Source of the DNA: Enterococcus songbeiensis
GTDB taxonomy: Bacteria; Bacillota; Bacilli; Lactobacillales; Enterococcaceae
Reading direction: 5' to 3'
NCBI RefSeq assembly: GCF_005405265.1
Contig: NZ_BJDS01000019.1
Span: forward strand, 1 to 63,010
DNA: 63,010 nt
A model generated the notes under the pieces. It was not told where the DNA came from, did not search any database, and worked only from the letters and a program-made list of their open reading frames with translations. A program made the translations under genes and the position numbers. Positions 9,432-17,533 of this stretch are shown piece by piece; the first letter of the stretch is position 1, and every line of letters begins with the position of its first letter.

Positions 9432-10508
9432 TTACCCTCCGATTGCCGTAATAGGATCAACTTTTGCAACTGTTCGAATAGAAAACAGCCCGCCGATAAT
9501 TGCTACTAACAACAAAATACCGCTGTATAATAACCACTGACCGCCCATGACCGCAAAAGGCATGGCATCAGGCAGGACAAAGCTTGTTCCATAAGCGAGG
9601 ACAAAGGCAATCGCCACACCCAGCACGCCCACGATAAAGGATTGACTGATGATGGATTTCGTAATGAATTTATTGCTGATTCCCTGTGCTTTCATCACAC
9701 CAAAAATAGCCGTCTTTTGCAAAGTGATTACATACATAAAAATCCCCACTACCGCAGCAACAACGAAAAATAAAAAGTAAATCATTGCACCAAGAGTCAG
9801 ATTTTGTGCGGAATACCCCGGTAAGTTTTCAATGAAGTCAGTGGTTGTCAGTTTTTCCAGTTTTGTTTCACTGTCAGCATTGATTTTACCATTTTTCGAT
9901 TGCAGCACGATGCCATTGATTGGCTTAGCATCCTCAGATAAAAATTGCTGTTTACTGAATTTCAACTTAGTCCAGGTATCTAATGACGTATAGGCAACCG
10001 GTGTGACTGCGTAATAAGTCTCGGGAAAAATACCTGTGATGGTTAATTTCTCCGATGAACTGCCGATTTCAACCACATCTCCAACTTTAAATCCTTTATC
10101 GGCTAAATTCTTTGAGATAATAATTTCATTTTCTTGATTGAAACCTTTTCCTTTAGTAATTTCTGGGAGCAAAAAAGCATCTTCCGATGTCCCGAACACG
10201 GAAATATTGATTTTTTCTTTTCCCTTGGTAATGGCTCCGCTATATAAACCGATAGGTGCTTTTTTTGTTCCTTCAACTGCCGCTAAATCACTTCTTGTCA
10301 ATTGTGAGGCAGCAAAGGTTTTATTTGCATCCTCAGATAGAACAATTTCTTGAGCATCCCAATCAATAATTACCTTTTTCACTTCTTCTGCCAATCCACT
10401 AGCCAAGCCGGATAACATAAAAACTACATAGGCAATTAAAAACATGATACCGATTACTAAGCCATAACGCAGCTTTGCATAGCGCATTTCTTTGATTGCT
10501 AAAAACAT
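9432..10508 (-). CDS. FtsX-like ABC transporter permease
   Basis: Membrane subunit of 358 residues. The topology is FtsX/MacB type: one N-terminal membrane segment (about residues 15-35), a large extracytoplasmic domain of roughly 190 residues, then three C-terminal helices (around 245-265, 295-315 and 325-345). The N-terminus MFLAIKEMRYAKLRYG resembles DevC/HrtB-type permeases. A role in heme or other toxic-compound efflux is therefore possible but not shown. Start ATG 10506-10508 has GGAGAAGG just upstream; the longer frame is rejected for lack of a ribosome site. The pair 9432-10508/8742-9425 forms an operon. Confidence 0.88.
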   Translation of the reverse strand: MFLAIKEMRYAKLRYGLVIGIMFLIAYVVFMLSGLASGLAEEVKKVIIDWDAQEIVLSEDANKTFAASQLTRSDLAAVEGTKKAPIGLYSGAITKGKEKINISVFGTSEDAFLLPEITKGKGFNQENEIIISKNLADKGFKVGDVVEIGSSSEKLTITGIFPETYYAVTPVAYTSLDTWTKLKFSKQQFLSEDAKPINGIVLQSKNGKINADSETKLEKLTTTDFIENLPGYSAQNLTLGAMIYFLFFVVAAVVGIFMYVITLQKTAIFGVMKAQGISNKFITKSIISQSFIVGVLGVAIAFVLAYGTSFVLPDAMPFAVMGGQWLLYSGILLLVAIIGGLFSIRTVAKVDPITAIGG

Positions 10509-10659
10509 AACCTTCTCCTCCAACATATAAACTATTTCTCAGGTGACACTTTGTCACTCGATTTATTCTAAACTAAAATTCTCTCTTTGTCACAAAAAGA
10601 AGCTTGAAAAATTTTTATTTTCCTGCAACCTTTTGCTGCTTTCTATGCTCTAAATTTTT

Positions 10660-10698
10660 AAAACCTCCAGCGAGAAAAGTTTTCTCGCTGGAGGTTTT
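10660..10698. terminator. Strong bidirectional hairpin
   Basis: A nearly perfect 19-bp palindrome (AAAACCTCCAGCGAGAAAA / its complement) with a single-base loop. It lies immediately after the stop codon of the small minus-strand frame at 10703-10879 and upstream of the permease gene, so it should end that transcript. Confidence 0.8.
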
Positions 10699-10702
10699 AA
10701 AA

Positions 10703-10879
10703 TTACCACTCTGAAATACTTCCTTTGGTTGGAGAAAAAGCATCCGTAATTGCATCTGCATAATACATGCGACGCAAGGTACTTGATAACACCATTTTTA
10801 TGACGGATTGCAATTGTTCTGCTTTATTAAGAGAATCCCCCTTCTTTTGTTTATCCCTTACCCTGTATAACCCAAACAA
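10703..10879 (-). CDS. Short unannotated reading frame or frameshifted gene end
   Basis: A 58-codon minus-strand frame overlaps the 3' end of the preceding gene in another frame and stops 5 bp before a strong terminator. Its product (for example STLRRMYYADAITDAFSP) looks like genuine protein sequence. The only upstream start is TTG 10877-10879, with a poorly spaced GAGG; an internal ATG at 10795 has no ribosome site. It may be a small translationally coupled gene, or the true C-terminus of the 10858-11250 gene separated by a frameshift. I recognise no family. Confidence 0.35.
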   Translation of the reverse strand: MFGLYRVRDKQKKGDSLNKAEQLQSVIKMVLSSTLRRMYYADAITDAFSPTKGSISEW

Positions 10880-11250
10880 ACCTCATGATAAGGAAACCAG
10901 TTCTCTGTTAAAACCACCTTGTCTTTATTCACTTCGTCTAAATGATGCATAAGAAACTGATCCAATTTATTTTGCTTGAAATATTTTTTTAAGTGTATCT
11001 TGGGTTGCACTCTTTTCTGATGCTGATCCACTTCTAAGAATCCAGCGATTTCATCATCTGATAAAATCAGGTAAAAACTTCTATCTAACAGCACATCTTC
11101 TTTTGAGAATATTGGGGCTTCACTTTGGTAAATTGATAAATTATATTGATTATCTTCCTTTACAAATGATTCACAAAAGATTATTTGACTAGTTTTCTTT
11201 ATAATCGACAGTTCATTTTTTTCTATCTTTTTCAATAGAATACTTTTCAT
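10858..11250 (-). CDS. Hypothetical protein, possibly GNAT-like
   Basis: A 130-residue protein starting at ATG 11248-11250 behind GGAGTGAGG. The alternation of strands and helices and the stretch FYLILSDDEIAGFLEVD are reminiscent of an acetyltransferase core, but the acetyl-CoA loop is not evident, so this is weak. The C-terminal end EVCLGYTG stops at 10858; a second open frame continues downstream in another register to a terminator. It is transcribed away from the padR gene, with a 165-bp divergent promoter region between them. Confidence 0.55.
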   Translation of the reverse strand: MKSILLKKIEKNELSIIKKTSQIIFCESFVKEDNQYNLSIYQSEAPIFSKEDVLLDRSFYLILSDDEIAGFLEVDQHQKRVQPKIHLKKYFKQNKLDQFLMHHLDEVNKDKVVLTENWFPYHEVCLGYTG

Positions 11251-11339
11251 GTTCCTCACTCCTATTTTTTTATCAGTTAACTGGTGTGTCATATCTTACA
11301 ATCTTTTTGTTGCAAACGCAACATTTATTTGTTTTTTCT

Positions 11340-11410
11340 TTTACAATTCAGCTAGTAAGTGGTACTATATACCAGTAGTAAGTAACACTTATTAGTGGGA
11401 AAATAAAGAG
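11340..11410 (+). promoter_or_regulatory. padR promoter with overlapping repeats
   Basis: TTTACA at 11340-11345 and TACTAT at 11363-11368 are separated by 17 bases. The region from 11353 holds two related copies, TAGTAAGTGGTAC and TAGTAAGTAACAC, plus the short palindrome GGTACTATATACC over the -10 box. Such repeats fit an autoregulatory PadR operator. That is inferred from position. Confidence 0.55.
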
Positions 11411-11415
11411 TCGAG

Positions 11416-11760
11416 GTGCGTTCTCTGGAAAATCTAACGGAAATGTTGAAAGGTGTGTTAGAAGGCTGTGTGCTGGAAATCATCAGTCAAGAGGAAACTT
11501 ACGGCTATGGTATCACGCGTCAGCTCAATGATCTAGGGTTCACCGATGTCGTAGAAGGCACTGTCTATACGATTTTAGTGCGCTTGGAAAAAAATAAATT
11601 TGTTGCTGTCGAAAAAAGACCATCTGGAATTGGACCACCAAGAAAGTTTTATACCCTTACGGACACGGGGCAGGAAAAATTAACCACGTTCTGGGAAAAA
11701 TGGAATTTTTTAAGCACACGAATTACTACTCTCAAGGAGATGAAAAAATATGGCAAATAA
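11416..11760 (+). CDS. PadR-family transcriptional regulator
   Basis: A 114-residue winged-helix repressor. The N-terminus MLKGVLEGCVLEIISQEETYGYGIT is the classic PadR opening, and the wing (RPSGIGPPRKFYTLT) is also characteristic. The start is GTG at 11416; a GAGG overlaps it and AAAGAG lies a few bases further upstream, so the ribosome site is not strong. It overlaps the next gene by 11 bp, so both are translated together. PadR proteins in Firmicutes usually repress a nearby transporter or stress operon and their own promoter; the target here could be the ABC transporter genes on either side. Confidence 0.92.
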   Translation: MRSLENLTEMLKGVLEGCVLEIISQEETYGYGITRQLNDLGFTDVVEGTVYTILVRLEKNKFVAVEKRPSGIGPPRKFYTLTDTGQEKLTTFWEKWNFLSTRITTLKEMKKYGK

Positions 11761-12139
11761 AATTATCAAAAACAGTTTAGACGTCATGGAAAAAGGACTG
11801 GAATCCCTAAAAAATATAAAGAAGGACAAAAAAGAATACCGAGAATTTTTAGCCCGAGTTAAAACTCTGCCTGAAGAATATCACTTTGTTTACGAAAAAA
11901 TCTCTCACTACATGTGGGGAAATTTTGGCGGCGGTGATGGCTATGATTTAATGGCGATTCAAACAGATTTATTGGAATTATTTGAAGCAAGTGTGGCAGA
12001 AGGAAAGAAAGTGTTGGAAGTTACTGGTGAAGATGTAGCAGAATTTAGTGATGAACTGCTGCGAAATGCCAGAACATTGACGGAAAATCAACGGGAAAAA
12101 CTCAACCGCAGCGTACAAAAAAAAATCAATAAAAAATAA
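11750..12139 (+). CDS. DUF1048-family protein paired with PadR
   Basis: A 129-residue, mostly helical, soluble protein. The segments KISHYMWGNFGGGDGYDLM and LLELFEASVAEGKKVLEVTGEDVA match the DUF1048 family, which is repeatedly found directly behind PadR regulators. It has no known enzymatic motif. It overlaps padR by 11 bp, and the lysine-rich tail ends at a hairpin terminator. It may be a sensor or helper of the regulator, but that is inferred from co-occurrence only. Confidence 0.8.
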   Translation: MANKIIKNSLDVMEKGLESLKNIKKDKKEYREFLARVKTLPEEYHFVYEKISHYMWGNFGGGDGYDLMAIQTDLLELFEASVAEGKKVLEVTGEDVAEFSDELLRNARTLTENQREKLNRSVQKKINKK

Positions 12140-12144
12140 ATTGA

Positions 12145-12180
12145 AGTAAAAAAGTGAGACACATGTCTTGCTTTTTTTTA
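12145..12180 (+). terminator. Terminator of the padR operon
   Basis: The inverted repeat AAAGTGAGACA / TGTCTTGCTTT is followed by a run of Ts about 10 bases after the DUF1048 stop codon. Confidence 0.75.
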
Positions 12181-12197
12181 TCCTTTTAATTCCTTTA

Positions 12198-12267
12198 GTT
12201 TCCTAATTATCAATATTTTTTTCATTTTATTTCATTTTCACTAAATATATGTTACTATTTAGGAAAC
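12198..12267. repeat. Spaced 9-bp inverted repeat upstream of ABC exporter
   Basis: GTTTCCTAA at 12198-12206 and its exact complement TTAGGAAAC at 12259-12267 flank the likely promoter of the ABC gene, 52 bp apart. A TACTAT -10-like box lies at 12253-12258. Widely spaced identical arms could be two half-operators bridged by a dimer, or a looping pair. The HTH protein encoded at 13864 is a candidate binder. Confidence 0.45.
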
Positions 12268-12279
12268 AAAAGGAAAGTA

Positions 12280-13851
12280 GTGAGAACTATGAAGGACATT
12301 TTAGGAAAAAACAAGAAATTTCTGATTATCACCTTTATGCTGGTTGGACTTACGACGGTGACAAATTTGGTCATGCCGCTTGTATTACAGGGAACGCAGG
12401 CAGAAAACGTCGGTCACTTCTCAAAAATTGTGGGAACGATTTTTGCTGGATTAAGCGTTTCTTTTCTTTTACAACTGTTTCTTTTAATCTACCGTCAAAA
12501 TTACGCAGCTCATATGAATACCTGCTTTCTTTCTGAATTGATCAAAAAAATGTATCAAATGAAAGTAGCAGAATATGTTCGTCTGGAACCAACTTATCTT
12601 CTTAATCGTTGCTTCACGGCAGTCGATGCTCTTTATCTTTTTGTCACTTCTTCATTAAGCGATTTAGCTGGCAGTATTCTAATGTTAGGTGCGGTTTTGG
12701 TCTTTGCCTATTTTATCCATTGGTTGATTTTTATTCTTTTACTATTTTTGATTCCGTTAAATTATTTTGGGTATCGTTTGATTAATAGGAAATTACAGGA
12801 AAAGATGCTGAAGATGCAGTTGCAATCCGCTACGGTGAATAAAGATTTGGTGGTCACCTTGAACAATGTTGATTACGTGAAACAATTTGCCGATTTCTCT
12901 TCGTTAGAAAAAATTTTTCATCAAGACCTATTAGCAAGTTATCAAACGCTTGCGGATACAAATAAATTTGCGCAAGGTAGCAGCGCAACACTACAATTTA
13001 TCAATCAGCTTTGCCAAAATGGTCTTTATTTATTTGTTACCTATGATATTTTTAATGAGCAGTTGCCTTTTTCCAGTATTCTGTTACTTGGCATCCTGCT
13101 CCCGCTCTTTTTTTCCGCCCTTAGCCAATTATCAAAAATAAATATCGATAAGAAAACCTTAGACACCAGTCAACTGTTTATCACAGAACAATTACAAGAA
13201 AACTGCGAGCATGAAGGTGCAACCGCAATTACTGGTATTCAAGAACTCCGATTTGAAACACCTCGTTTTTCTCGGAAAGAAATTTTTTCCTATCCATTAT
13301 CAGAAAAACTGGTACCTGGAGACGTCGTTTATTTAAAAGGAATTTCTGGAAGTGGAAAATCCTCCCTGTTAAAACTGCTGCTAGGATTTTATGAAGCGGA
13401 AGGAATCACAATCAATGGCATTCCCATCAATGACATTAAAAAAAGTTCTCTGCGGCAACACATTTGCTACGTTTCACAGCAGGTCACGATTCTTTCACGA
13501 AGCTTAGAAGAAAATATCGGCTGGGGGCGAAAATTAACGCTGGAAGAAAAGCAACGAATCGAAGAGTCGGAGATATTGGCACCTATTTTAAAAACCAAGA
13601 ACTGGCAGACGATTCTTAGAGAAAACGGAGAAAATCTTTCTGGCGGGGAAAGACAGCGCATTGCCCTTGCTCGACTTTTACTTTTACACGCAGATGTCTA
13701 TATTCTTGATGAGGCAACCAGTAGTATCGACCAAGAATCAACTCAAAAAATTTTGGAAATGCTTTTTAAAAAGACAAATCAGGCAATTTTCATTTATACT
13801 AGTCATGATGAATTAAATCAACGGTTTGCAACAAAAATTATTCAATTATAA
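12280..13851 (+). CDS. ABC exporter half-transporter (membrane + ATPase)
   Basis: A 523-residue fused ABC transporter with an N-terminal membrane domain and C-terminal ATPase. About five to six hydrophobic segments are visible between residues 10 and 290. The ATPase has Walker A GISGSGKSS, signature [14 protein letters not shown], Walker B VYILDEATSSID and a degenerate switch region (YTSHDE). The protein is short for an MsbA-type exporter. Start GTG 12280 sits 5 bases after AAAGGAA; ATG 12289 is an alternative. It is likely to work as a homodimer, and the substrate is unknown. It forms an operon with the HTH gene 12 bp downstream. Confidence 0.85.
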   Translation: MRTMKDILGKNKKFLIITFMLVGLTTVTNLVMPLVLQGTQAENVGHFSKIVGTIFAGLSVSFLLQLFLLIYRQNYAAHMNTCFLSELIKKMYQMKVAEYVRLEPTYLLNRCFTAVDALYLFVTSSLSDLAGSILMLGAVLVFAYFIHWLIFILLLFLIPLNYFGYRLINRKLQEKMLKMQLQSATVNKDLVVTLNNVDYVKQFADFSSLEKIFHQDLLASYQTLADTNKFAQGSSATLQFINQLCQNGLYLFVTYDIFNEQLPFSSILLLGILLPLFFSALSQLSKINIDKKTLDTSQLFITEQLQENCEHEGATAITGIQELRFETPRFSRKEIFSYPLSEKLVPGDVVYLKGISGSGKSSLLKLLLGFYEAEGITINGIPINDIKKSSLRQHICYVSQQVTILSRSLEENIGWGRKLTLEEKQRIEESEILAPILKTKNWQTILRENGENLSGGERQRIALARLLLLHADVYILDEATSSIDQESTQKILEMLFKKTNQAIFIYTSHDELNQRFATKIIQL

Positions 13852-13863
13852 CGGAGGAAGTCC

Positions 13864-14292
13864 ATGAATGAAGAATACATTTATACCGTAGAAGATATTG
13901 CAAAAAAATTAGAAGTCACCCCTCGAACAATCCGTAATTATTTAAAATCAGAGATGCTTAGAGGAAAAAAAATAGGCGGAAAATGGCGATTTTCTGAAAA
14001 AGAATTGCTGGCCTTCAACTCTGTTGATACCGATGATCCCCATGCACTTTTTTTCAATCAAAAACCCATTGAAACACAAGCTATGTTAGTGATTGCCTAT
14101 GTTTTCGACACCACCGAACAGCTAGCTAAAACAAAAAGTCTTCTTCTGGCAGAATTTGATGCCGTCTATTCGGGAAATCAGCGCAGTTTTTATTTTCAAA
14201 AAAAAGACGATCATCACGCAGAATTCACATTGATTGGCCCTTTTCCCTATATTTTGCGTTTTGGCGGATGGATCGAAAAACAACTGAATTAA
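13864..14292 (+). CDS. Helix-turn-helix (MerR/excisionase-type) protein
   Basis: A 142-residue protein. Residues 5-55 form a winged HTH of the DNA-binding excise type (VEDIAKKLEVTPRTIRNYLKSEMLRGKKIGG, shown here over two helices and a turn, then KWRFSEKEL). The C-terminal 85 residues are a separate domain with no motif I know. It is probably a transcription factor, not a phage excisionase, because it lies behind the ABC gene and no integrase is nearby. The ribosome site GGAGG is 6 bases from the ATG. Its 3' end overlaps the convergent tetR by 4 bp. Confidence 0.7.
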   Translation: MNEEYIYTVEDIAKKLEVTPRTIRNYLKSEMLRGKKIGGKWRFSEKELLAFNSVDTDDPHALFFNQKPIETQAMLVIAYVFDTTEQLAKTKSLLLAEFDAVYSGNQRSFYFQKKDDHHAEFTLIGPFPYILRFGGWIEKQLN

Positions 14293-14912
14293 TTGTCTGT
14301 CTGCGAGCCCTTTTGAAAAATTCCGTTTTTCAGCCATTGGGTTCGAAAAGCGTATTCCTGAAGCAAACGTTCCTTTGGCCATCGGTAGACAAAATAATCA
14401 CTTAATAAATCAATCACGATTTCCATTGTAAATCGTAAAAAAGACATGGCTTCCTCCCGGGAGGAAAATTGAAAGGCGTTTTTAATCAAAATTTGCTGCC
14501 ATTGCTGATTGAGTCCTCGCATTTGTGCCGCAATTTCAGGATTGTATGTGCGGGGCAGTTTTTCTCCCAAAACCAGAAGTTTCATCCCACGATAAGTATC
14601 CGAGTGCTTCTCCAATTGTAAAAAATTTAGTAAAAAGCGTTGGATTCCTTCGAAAAATAAATCTTCTTCACCATGAATATCAGCCACGATTTTTTCATGA
14701 AGAATTAAGGCGGTATCATCTAATAAGTAATGATATAGGTCATCTAAATCAGTAAAATATTTATAAAAAGTTCCCCGAGAAACCTTTAATGCTTGGATGA
14801 TATCGGCAACCTTAACCTGATTTAAACTTTTGTCTTCAAATTCCCGTAAACAAACGGATAAAATCTGCTGTCTTCTTTCTTCTGAAAAATTCAAAAAAGT
14901 AAGATTTGGCAT
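14289..14912 (-). CDS. TetR/AcrR-family transcriptional regulator
   Basis: A 207-residue one-component repressor. The N-terminal HTH is typical: ERRQQILSVCLREFED, then VADIIQALKVSRGTFYKYF. The C-terminal helical region would bind an unknown ligand. ATG 14910-14912 has AAAGGAG upstream. A 13-bp palindrome lies in its own promoter, so autoregulation is likely. It converges on the ABC/HTH operon; whether it controls that operon is not shown by the sequence. Confidence 0.9.
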   Translation of the reverse strand: MPNLTFLNFSEERRQQILSVCLREFEDKSLNQVKVADIIQALKVSRGTFYKYFTDLDDLYHYLLDDTALILHEKIVADIHGEEDLFFEGIQRFLLNFLQLEKHSDTYRGMKLLVLGEKLPRTYNPEIAAQMRGLNQQWQQILIKNAFQFSSREEAMSFLRFTMEIVIDLLSDYFVYRWPKERLLQEYAFRTQWLKNGIFQKGSQTDN

Positions 14913-14944
14913 TCTTTTGCTCCTTTGCTCTCTTAGTTACTTGT

Positions 14945-14973
14945 ACTATAGCATGGAGGTGACAGCTTGTCAT
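14945..14973 (-). promoter_or_regulatory. tetR promoter with palindromic operator
   Basis: On the minus strand ATGACA (14968-14973) and TATAGT (14945-14950) are 17 bases apart. The palindrome TGACAGCTTGTCA at 14960-14972 covers the -35 and spacer, the expected place for a TetR autorepressor. Confidence 0.55.
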
Positions 14974-14988
14974 TTGAGAACCTGAAAA

Positions 14989-15029
14989 AAACCTCTCTTT
15001 GAAAAGCTCAGGCTTTCAAAGAGAGGTTT
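14989..15029 (-). terminator. Terminator after 15038-15349
   Basis: A 16-bp perfect stem AAACCTCTCTTTGAAA / TTTCAAAGAGAGGTTT, followed on the minus strand by a T run, lies 8 bases after the stop codon. Confidence 0.85.
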
Positions 15030-15037
15030 GATTTTTC

Positions 15038-15349
15038 TTAAGCTGCAAGAGGCTCGATTTTTACAAATTGTCCCTCTTCCGATTCCAGAATTTTTACGAT
15101 TTCATGGTAACAAATCATTTCGCTCTTTTCTTCGATTTCCAACAAAAGAACCTCGTATCCTGTCATCGGCATCCCTACCACCAGATTCTTAGTTTTCAGG
15201 TGAAGTTGCATGATTTCCAGCATTTGTAGCGACAATTTTTTTAACTCCTGTGGTTTCTTATTCTGTCGCCATTGTTCTTTTTGAAATAGTTGCAGACCGC
15301 CAAATAATATGGCATTTTTGACCGTTGCTTCTTGAATGACTTTCTTCAT
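15038..15349 (-). CDS. Hypothetical protein
   Basis: A 103-residue soluble protein of unknown function. It starts at ATG 15347-15349 behind GGAGG; the 42 upstream in-frame codons overlap the preceding gene and are not used. An amphipathic, basic N-terminal half is followed by an acidic beta-rich half (YEVLLLEIEEKSEMICYHE). It is the last gene of a two- or three-gene unit with 15364-15714 and ends at a strong terminator. I recognise no domain. Confidence 0.65.
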   Translation of the reverse strand: MKKVIQEATVKNAILFGGLQLFQKEQWRQNKKPQELKKLSLQMLEIMQLHLKTKNLVVGMPMTGYEVLLLEIEEKSEMICYHEIVKILESEEGQFVKIEPLAA

Positions 15350-15363
15350 GTAGGTTTCCTCCA

Positions 15364-15714
15364 TCAGACAAGCTGCTGGATCGTGACAGGTTTTTCTGCA
15401 TGAACAGTCGCTGTTAATTTTGGTGTGTAATTTTTTGAAATTTCGTTTAACCGATTCGCCTCTTTTTGTGAGCAATCCACATAAAAGATAATCCCATCGT
15501 AGTGTTCCTCAAAACGTTGCAGGAAGGCTTCCGCTTGTGACAACCATTGTTTTTTAGCCAAATTATCATAAAAAATAACTTGTTTATTGCGTAATTGTGT
15601 CTGCGGCAATTGATTGCCAAAGCCCACAACTGCAATTTTATCTCCTGTATGGTGCCGCTTGATATGTTCCCAAACCTGTGTGATTTTTCGTTCGTTTCCT
15701 TCAATAATAAACAT
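15364..15714 (-). CDS. Hypothetical protein
   Basis: A 116-residue protein of unknown function beginning at ATG 15712-15714 behind GAGGAG. The pattern of hydrophobic strands (KIAVVGFG, VIFYDNLA, DGIIFYVDC) alternating with helices suggests a small alpha/beta fold resembling a nucleotide-binding or STAS-like domain, but no binding motif is clear. It sits 14 bp upstream of 15038-15349 and shares its transcript. Confidence 0.65.
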   Translation of the reverse strand: MFIIEGNERKITQVWEHIKRHHTGDKIAVVGFGNQLPQTQLRNKQVIFYDNLAKKQWLSQAEAFLQRFEEHYDGIIFYVDCSQKEANRLNEISKNYTPKLTATVHAEKPVTIQQLV

Positions 15715-15739
15715 GCTAAATCTCCTCTTTCTAAAATGA

Positions 15740-15793
15740 TCAATTTGATTTAGTAGGCAGCAATAGCCTGACTAAAAAGGATTCTCCATGCAT
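15740..15793 (-). CDS. Possible 17-residue leader peptide
   Basis: A very short frame (starts MHGESFLVRL) has an unusually strong ribosome site, AAAGGGGGTGAT, placed ideally before its ATG at 15791-15793. It ends 26 bp before the 15364-15714 gene, in whose leader it lies. A TTGCTT / TACAAT promoter-like pair is upstream near 15850-15880. The peptide might be made or might regulate downstream translation. There is no homology to support it. Confidence 0.35.
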   Translation of the reverse strand: MHGESFLVRLLLPTKSN

Positions 15794-15960
15794 GGCTATC
15801 ACCCCCTTTGATTAAAAAATAACAAACGGTATCAACTACATTGTAACAGGTTAAAAAATTAAAGCAAATGCTGCTACAAAAAAAGAATTTTCTTTTTTCT
15901 TGTCCATTTTTCCTCAGATACTGCTAAAATAGAGGTATCACAAACAAATGAGGCCACAAA

Positions 15961-16833
15961 ATGAATTTTCAAACAATCCAATCAATCTATCCCGAAAGTA
16001 CCTTGAATCTACTACCAAGTGAAGACCAAGGCATTGTTAGTTTTCCTGTTAGCGAAGGATTCGCCTGGATTAAACGGACTGAGCTCGGTTTAAAGGAAGA
16101 ACAGCTGTTGCAGGCACTGTTGCCACAAAAAAAAGCTACCAGTCCGGCAATTCAGCACCAATGGTATCGTATTCTTTTCAAGGACGAACCAGCTGCCAAA
16201 GAAACGACTCTCCGAGTAATTCAATTACAGCTAAAACCTAATACCGGTTTTTTGAAAAAAGAATGGCAAAACGAAATCAGAGACATGTTCCCAGCTTTAC
16301 TGGACTGCTTCTTTTTAGACGACACTCATGTCTTTATCGTGGAAGAAAAAAAAGATACCAACTATACTGCCGAAGAAATTTTCGGACTATTTCAAGCTTT
16401 AGACAGCGATTTTGATGTCTACTCGCAAATTTTTGTTGGTGCTTTTCACAAAAATATTCTTGCCATTTATGAAAATTTCCAAGAAGAACGCAAGATTTTC
16501 CAAAAACAATTAACGATTGCTGGTACTCAAAAAGAATTTCCCTTCACCCAATCAGCAATCGCCTATCTTGTAGAAGACACCATCAAAGAAAACTTTTTTA
16601 TGCGCTCTTTTTATGAAGAATGGTTCGTTGATGACATGTCGACAATTTTGCAAAGCCTTTGGCATAATCAAGGAAATGTCAGCTCTACCTCAAAAGAATT
16701 ATTTTTGCACCGCAATACGCTTCTTTACCGCTTGGATAAATTCCAAGAGGAAACCAAGTTGGATGTGAAAAATATGGACGATCTGATGTTTTGTCATCTA
16801 TTGATCTCCTGCTTTGGGACGAAACGATTGTAA
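15961..16833 (+). CDS. PucR/CdaR-type transcriptional regulator
   Basis: A 290-residue regulator. The C-terminal 60 residues carry the PucR-type HTH (NVSSTSKELFLHRNTLLYRLDKF), where the HRNTLLYRL motif is diagnostic. The N-terminal 220 residues form an effector region without an obvious ligand motif. The ATG has a GAGG ribosome site. It stands alone, divergent from the 15364 operon and upstream of an acetyltransferase gene. Family members often control purine or sugar-acid use, but no such target is adjacent. Confidence 0.8.
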   Translation: MNFQTIQSIYPESTLNLLPSEDQGIVSFPVSEGFAWIKRTELGLKEEQLLQALLPQKKATSPAIQHQWYRILFKDEPAAKETTLRVIQLQLKPNTGFLKKEWQNEIRDMFPALLDCFFLDDTHVFIVEEKKDTNYTAEEIFGLFQALDSDFDVYSQIFVGAFHKNILAIYENFQEERKIFQKQLTIAGTQKEFPFTQSAIAYLVEDTIKENFFMRSFYEEWFVDDMSTILQSLWHNQGNVSSTSKELFLHRNTLLYRLDKFQEETKLDVKNMDDLMFCHLLISCFGTKRL

Positions 16834-16937
16834 TAAACACCACCGATATTCCTTTGAAAAAGAGAACTGCCATCCAGTAATCTCTGCAATAATATGAAAT
16901 CGCTTATACATTTTAATCGGATGAGGAAGGGAATCCT

Positions 16938-17486
16938 ATGACAGAAAAAGAAAAATCTTATGCTGGTTTATTGTATCAACCCAGTGACCCTGAACTTGTT
17001 TCAGACCGCGATACCACAGTAAAAAAACTTTATGACTACAACCATCTCCATCCTCTTGACCGTGATGCCCGAAAAACAGCCATTCATGAACTATTGGGCA
17101 GTGTTGGAAAGAATTGTGTGATTGAACAGCCGCTTTTTTGCACGTACGGCTATAACACTACGGTTGGTGACAATTTTTTCTTAAATGTGAATTGCAAATT
17201 GATGGATAGTGGAAAAATTACGATTGGAAACAATGTCTTTATCGCACCGAATGTTTCTATCGTAACTGAAGAACATTCAATGAATGTTGAGGAAAGAATC
17301 GCCGGCCTAGAATACGCCCATCCGGTCAATATTGGTGACAATGTCTGGATTTGCACCGGCGCAGTTATCTTACCTGGCGTAACAATTGGCGCAAACAGTG
17401 TGATTGGTGCAGGCAGTATTGTTACAAAAGATATTCCAGCAAATAGTTTAGCTGTTGGCAATCCCTGCAAAGTCATTCGTGAATGA
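16938..17486 (+). CDS. Sugar O-acetyltransferase (maltose/galactoside type)
   Basis: A 182-residue left-handed beta-helix acetyltransferase that moves acetyl from acetyl-CoA to a sugar hydroxyl. The N-terminal Mac domain (YDYNHLHPLDRDAR) is followed by hexapeptide repeats (IGNNVFIAPNVSI, IGDNVWICTGAVI, IGANSVIGAGSIV). The catalytic histidine is in TEEHSMN. ATG 16938 has GAGGAAGG upstream. Family members detoxify non-metabolised sugars; the exact acceptor is unknown. Confidence 0.9.
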   Translation: MTEKEKSYAGLLYQPSDPELVSDRDTTVKKLYDYNHLHPLDRDARKTAIHELLGSVGKNCVIEQPLFCTYGYNTTVGDNFFLNVNCKLMDSGKITIGNNVFIAPNVSIVTEEHSMNVEERIAGLEYAHPVNIGDNVWICTGAVILPGVTIGANSVIGAGSIVTKDIPANSLAVGNPCKVIRE

Positions 17487-17533
17487 ATAAATGACAAATA
17501 AACCCTGTTAAAAAAGATTCTGCAAAACATAAC

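Noticed and set aside
8742-10508. HrtAB heme exporter
   Set aside because: The permease start and topology are similar, but the heme-sensing regulator is absent and motifs do not separate it from other FtsX-type exporters, so no symbol is given.
13864-14292. Phage excisionase
   Set aside because: The HTH resembles excisionase folds, but there is no integrase or att repeat nearby and the protein has an extra C-terminal domain; a regulator is more likely.
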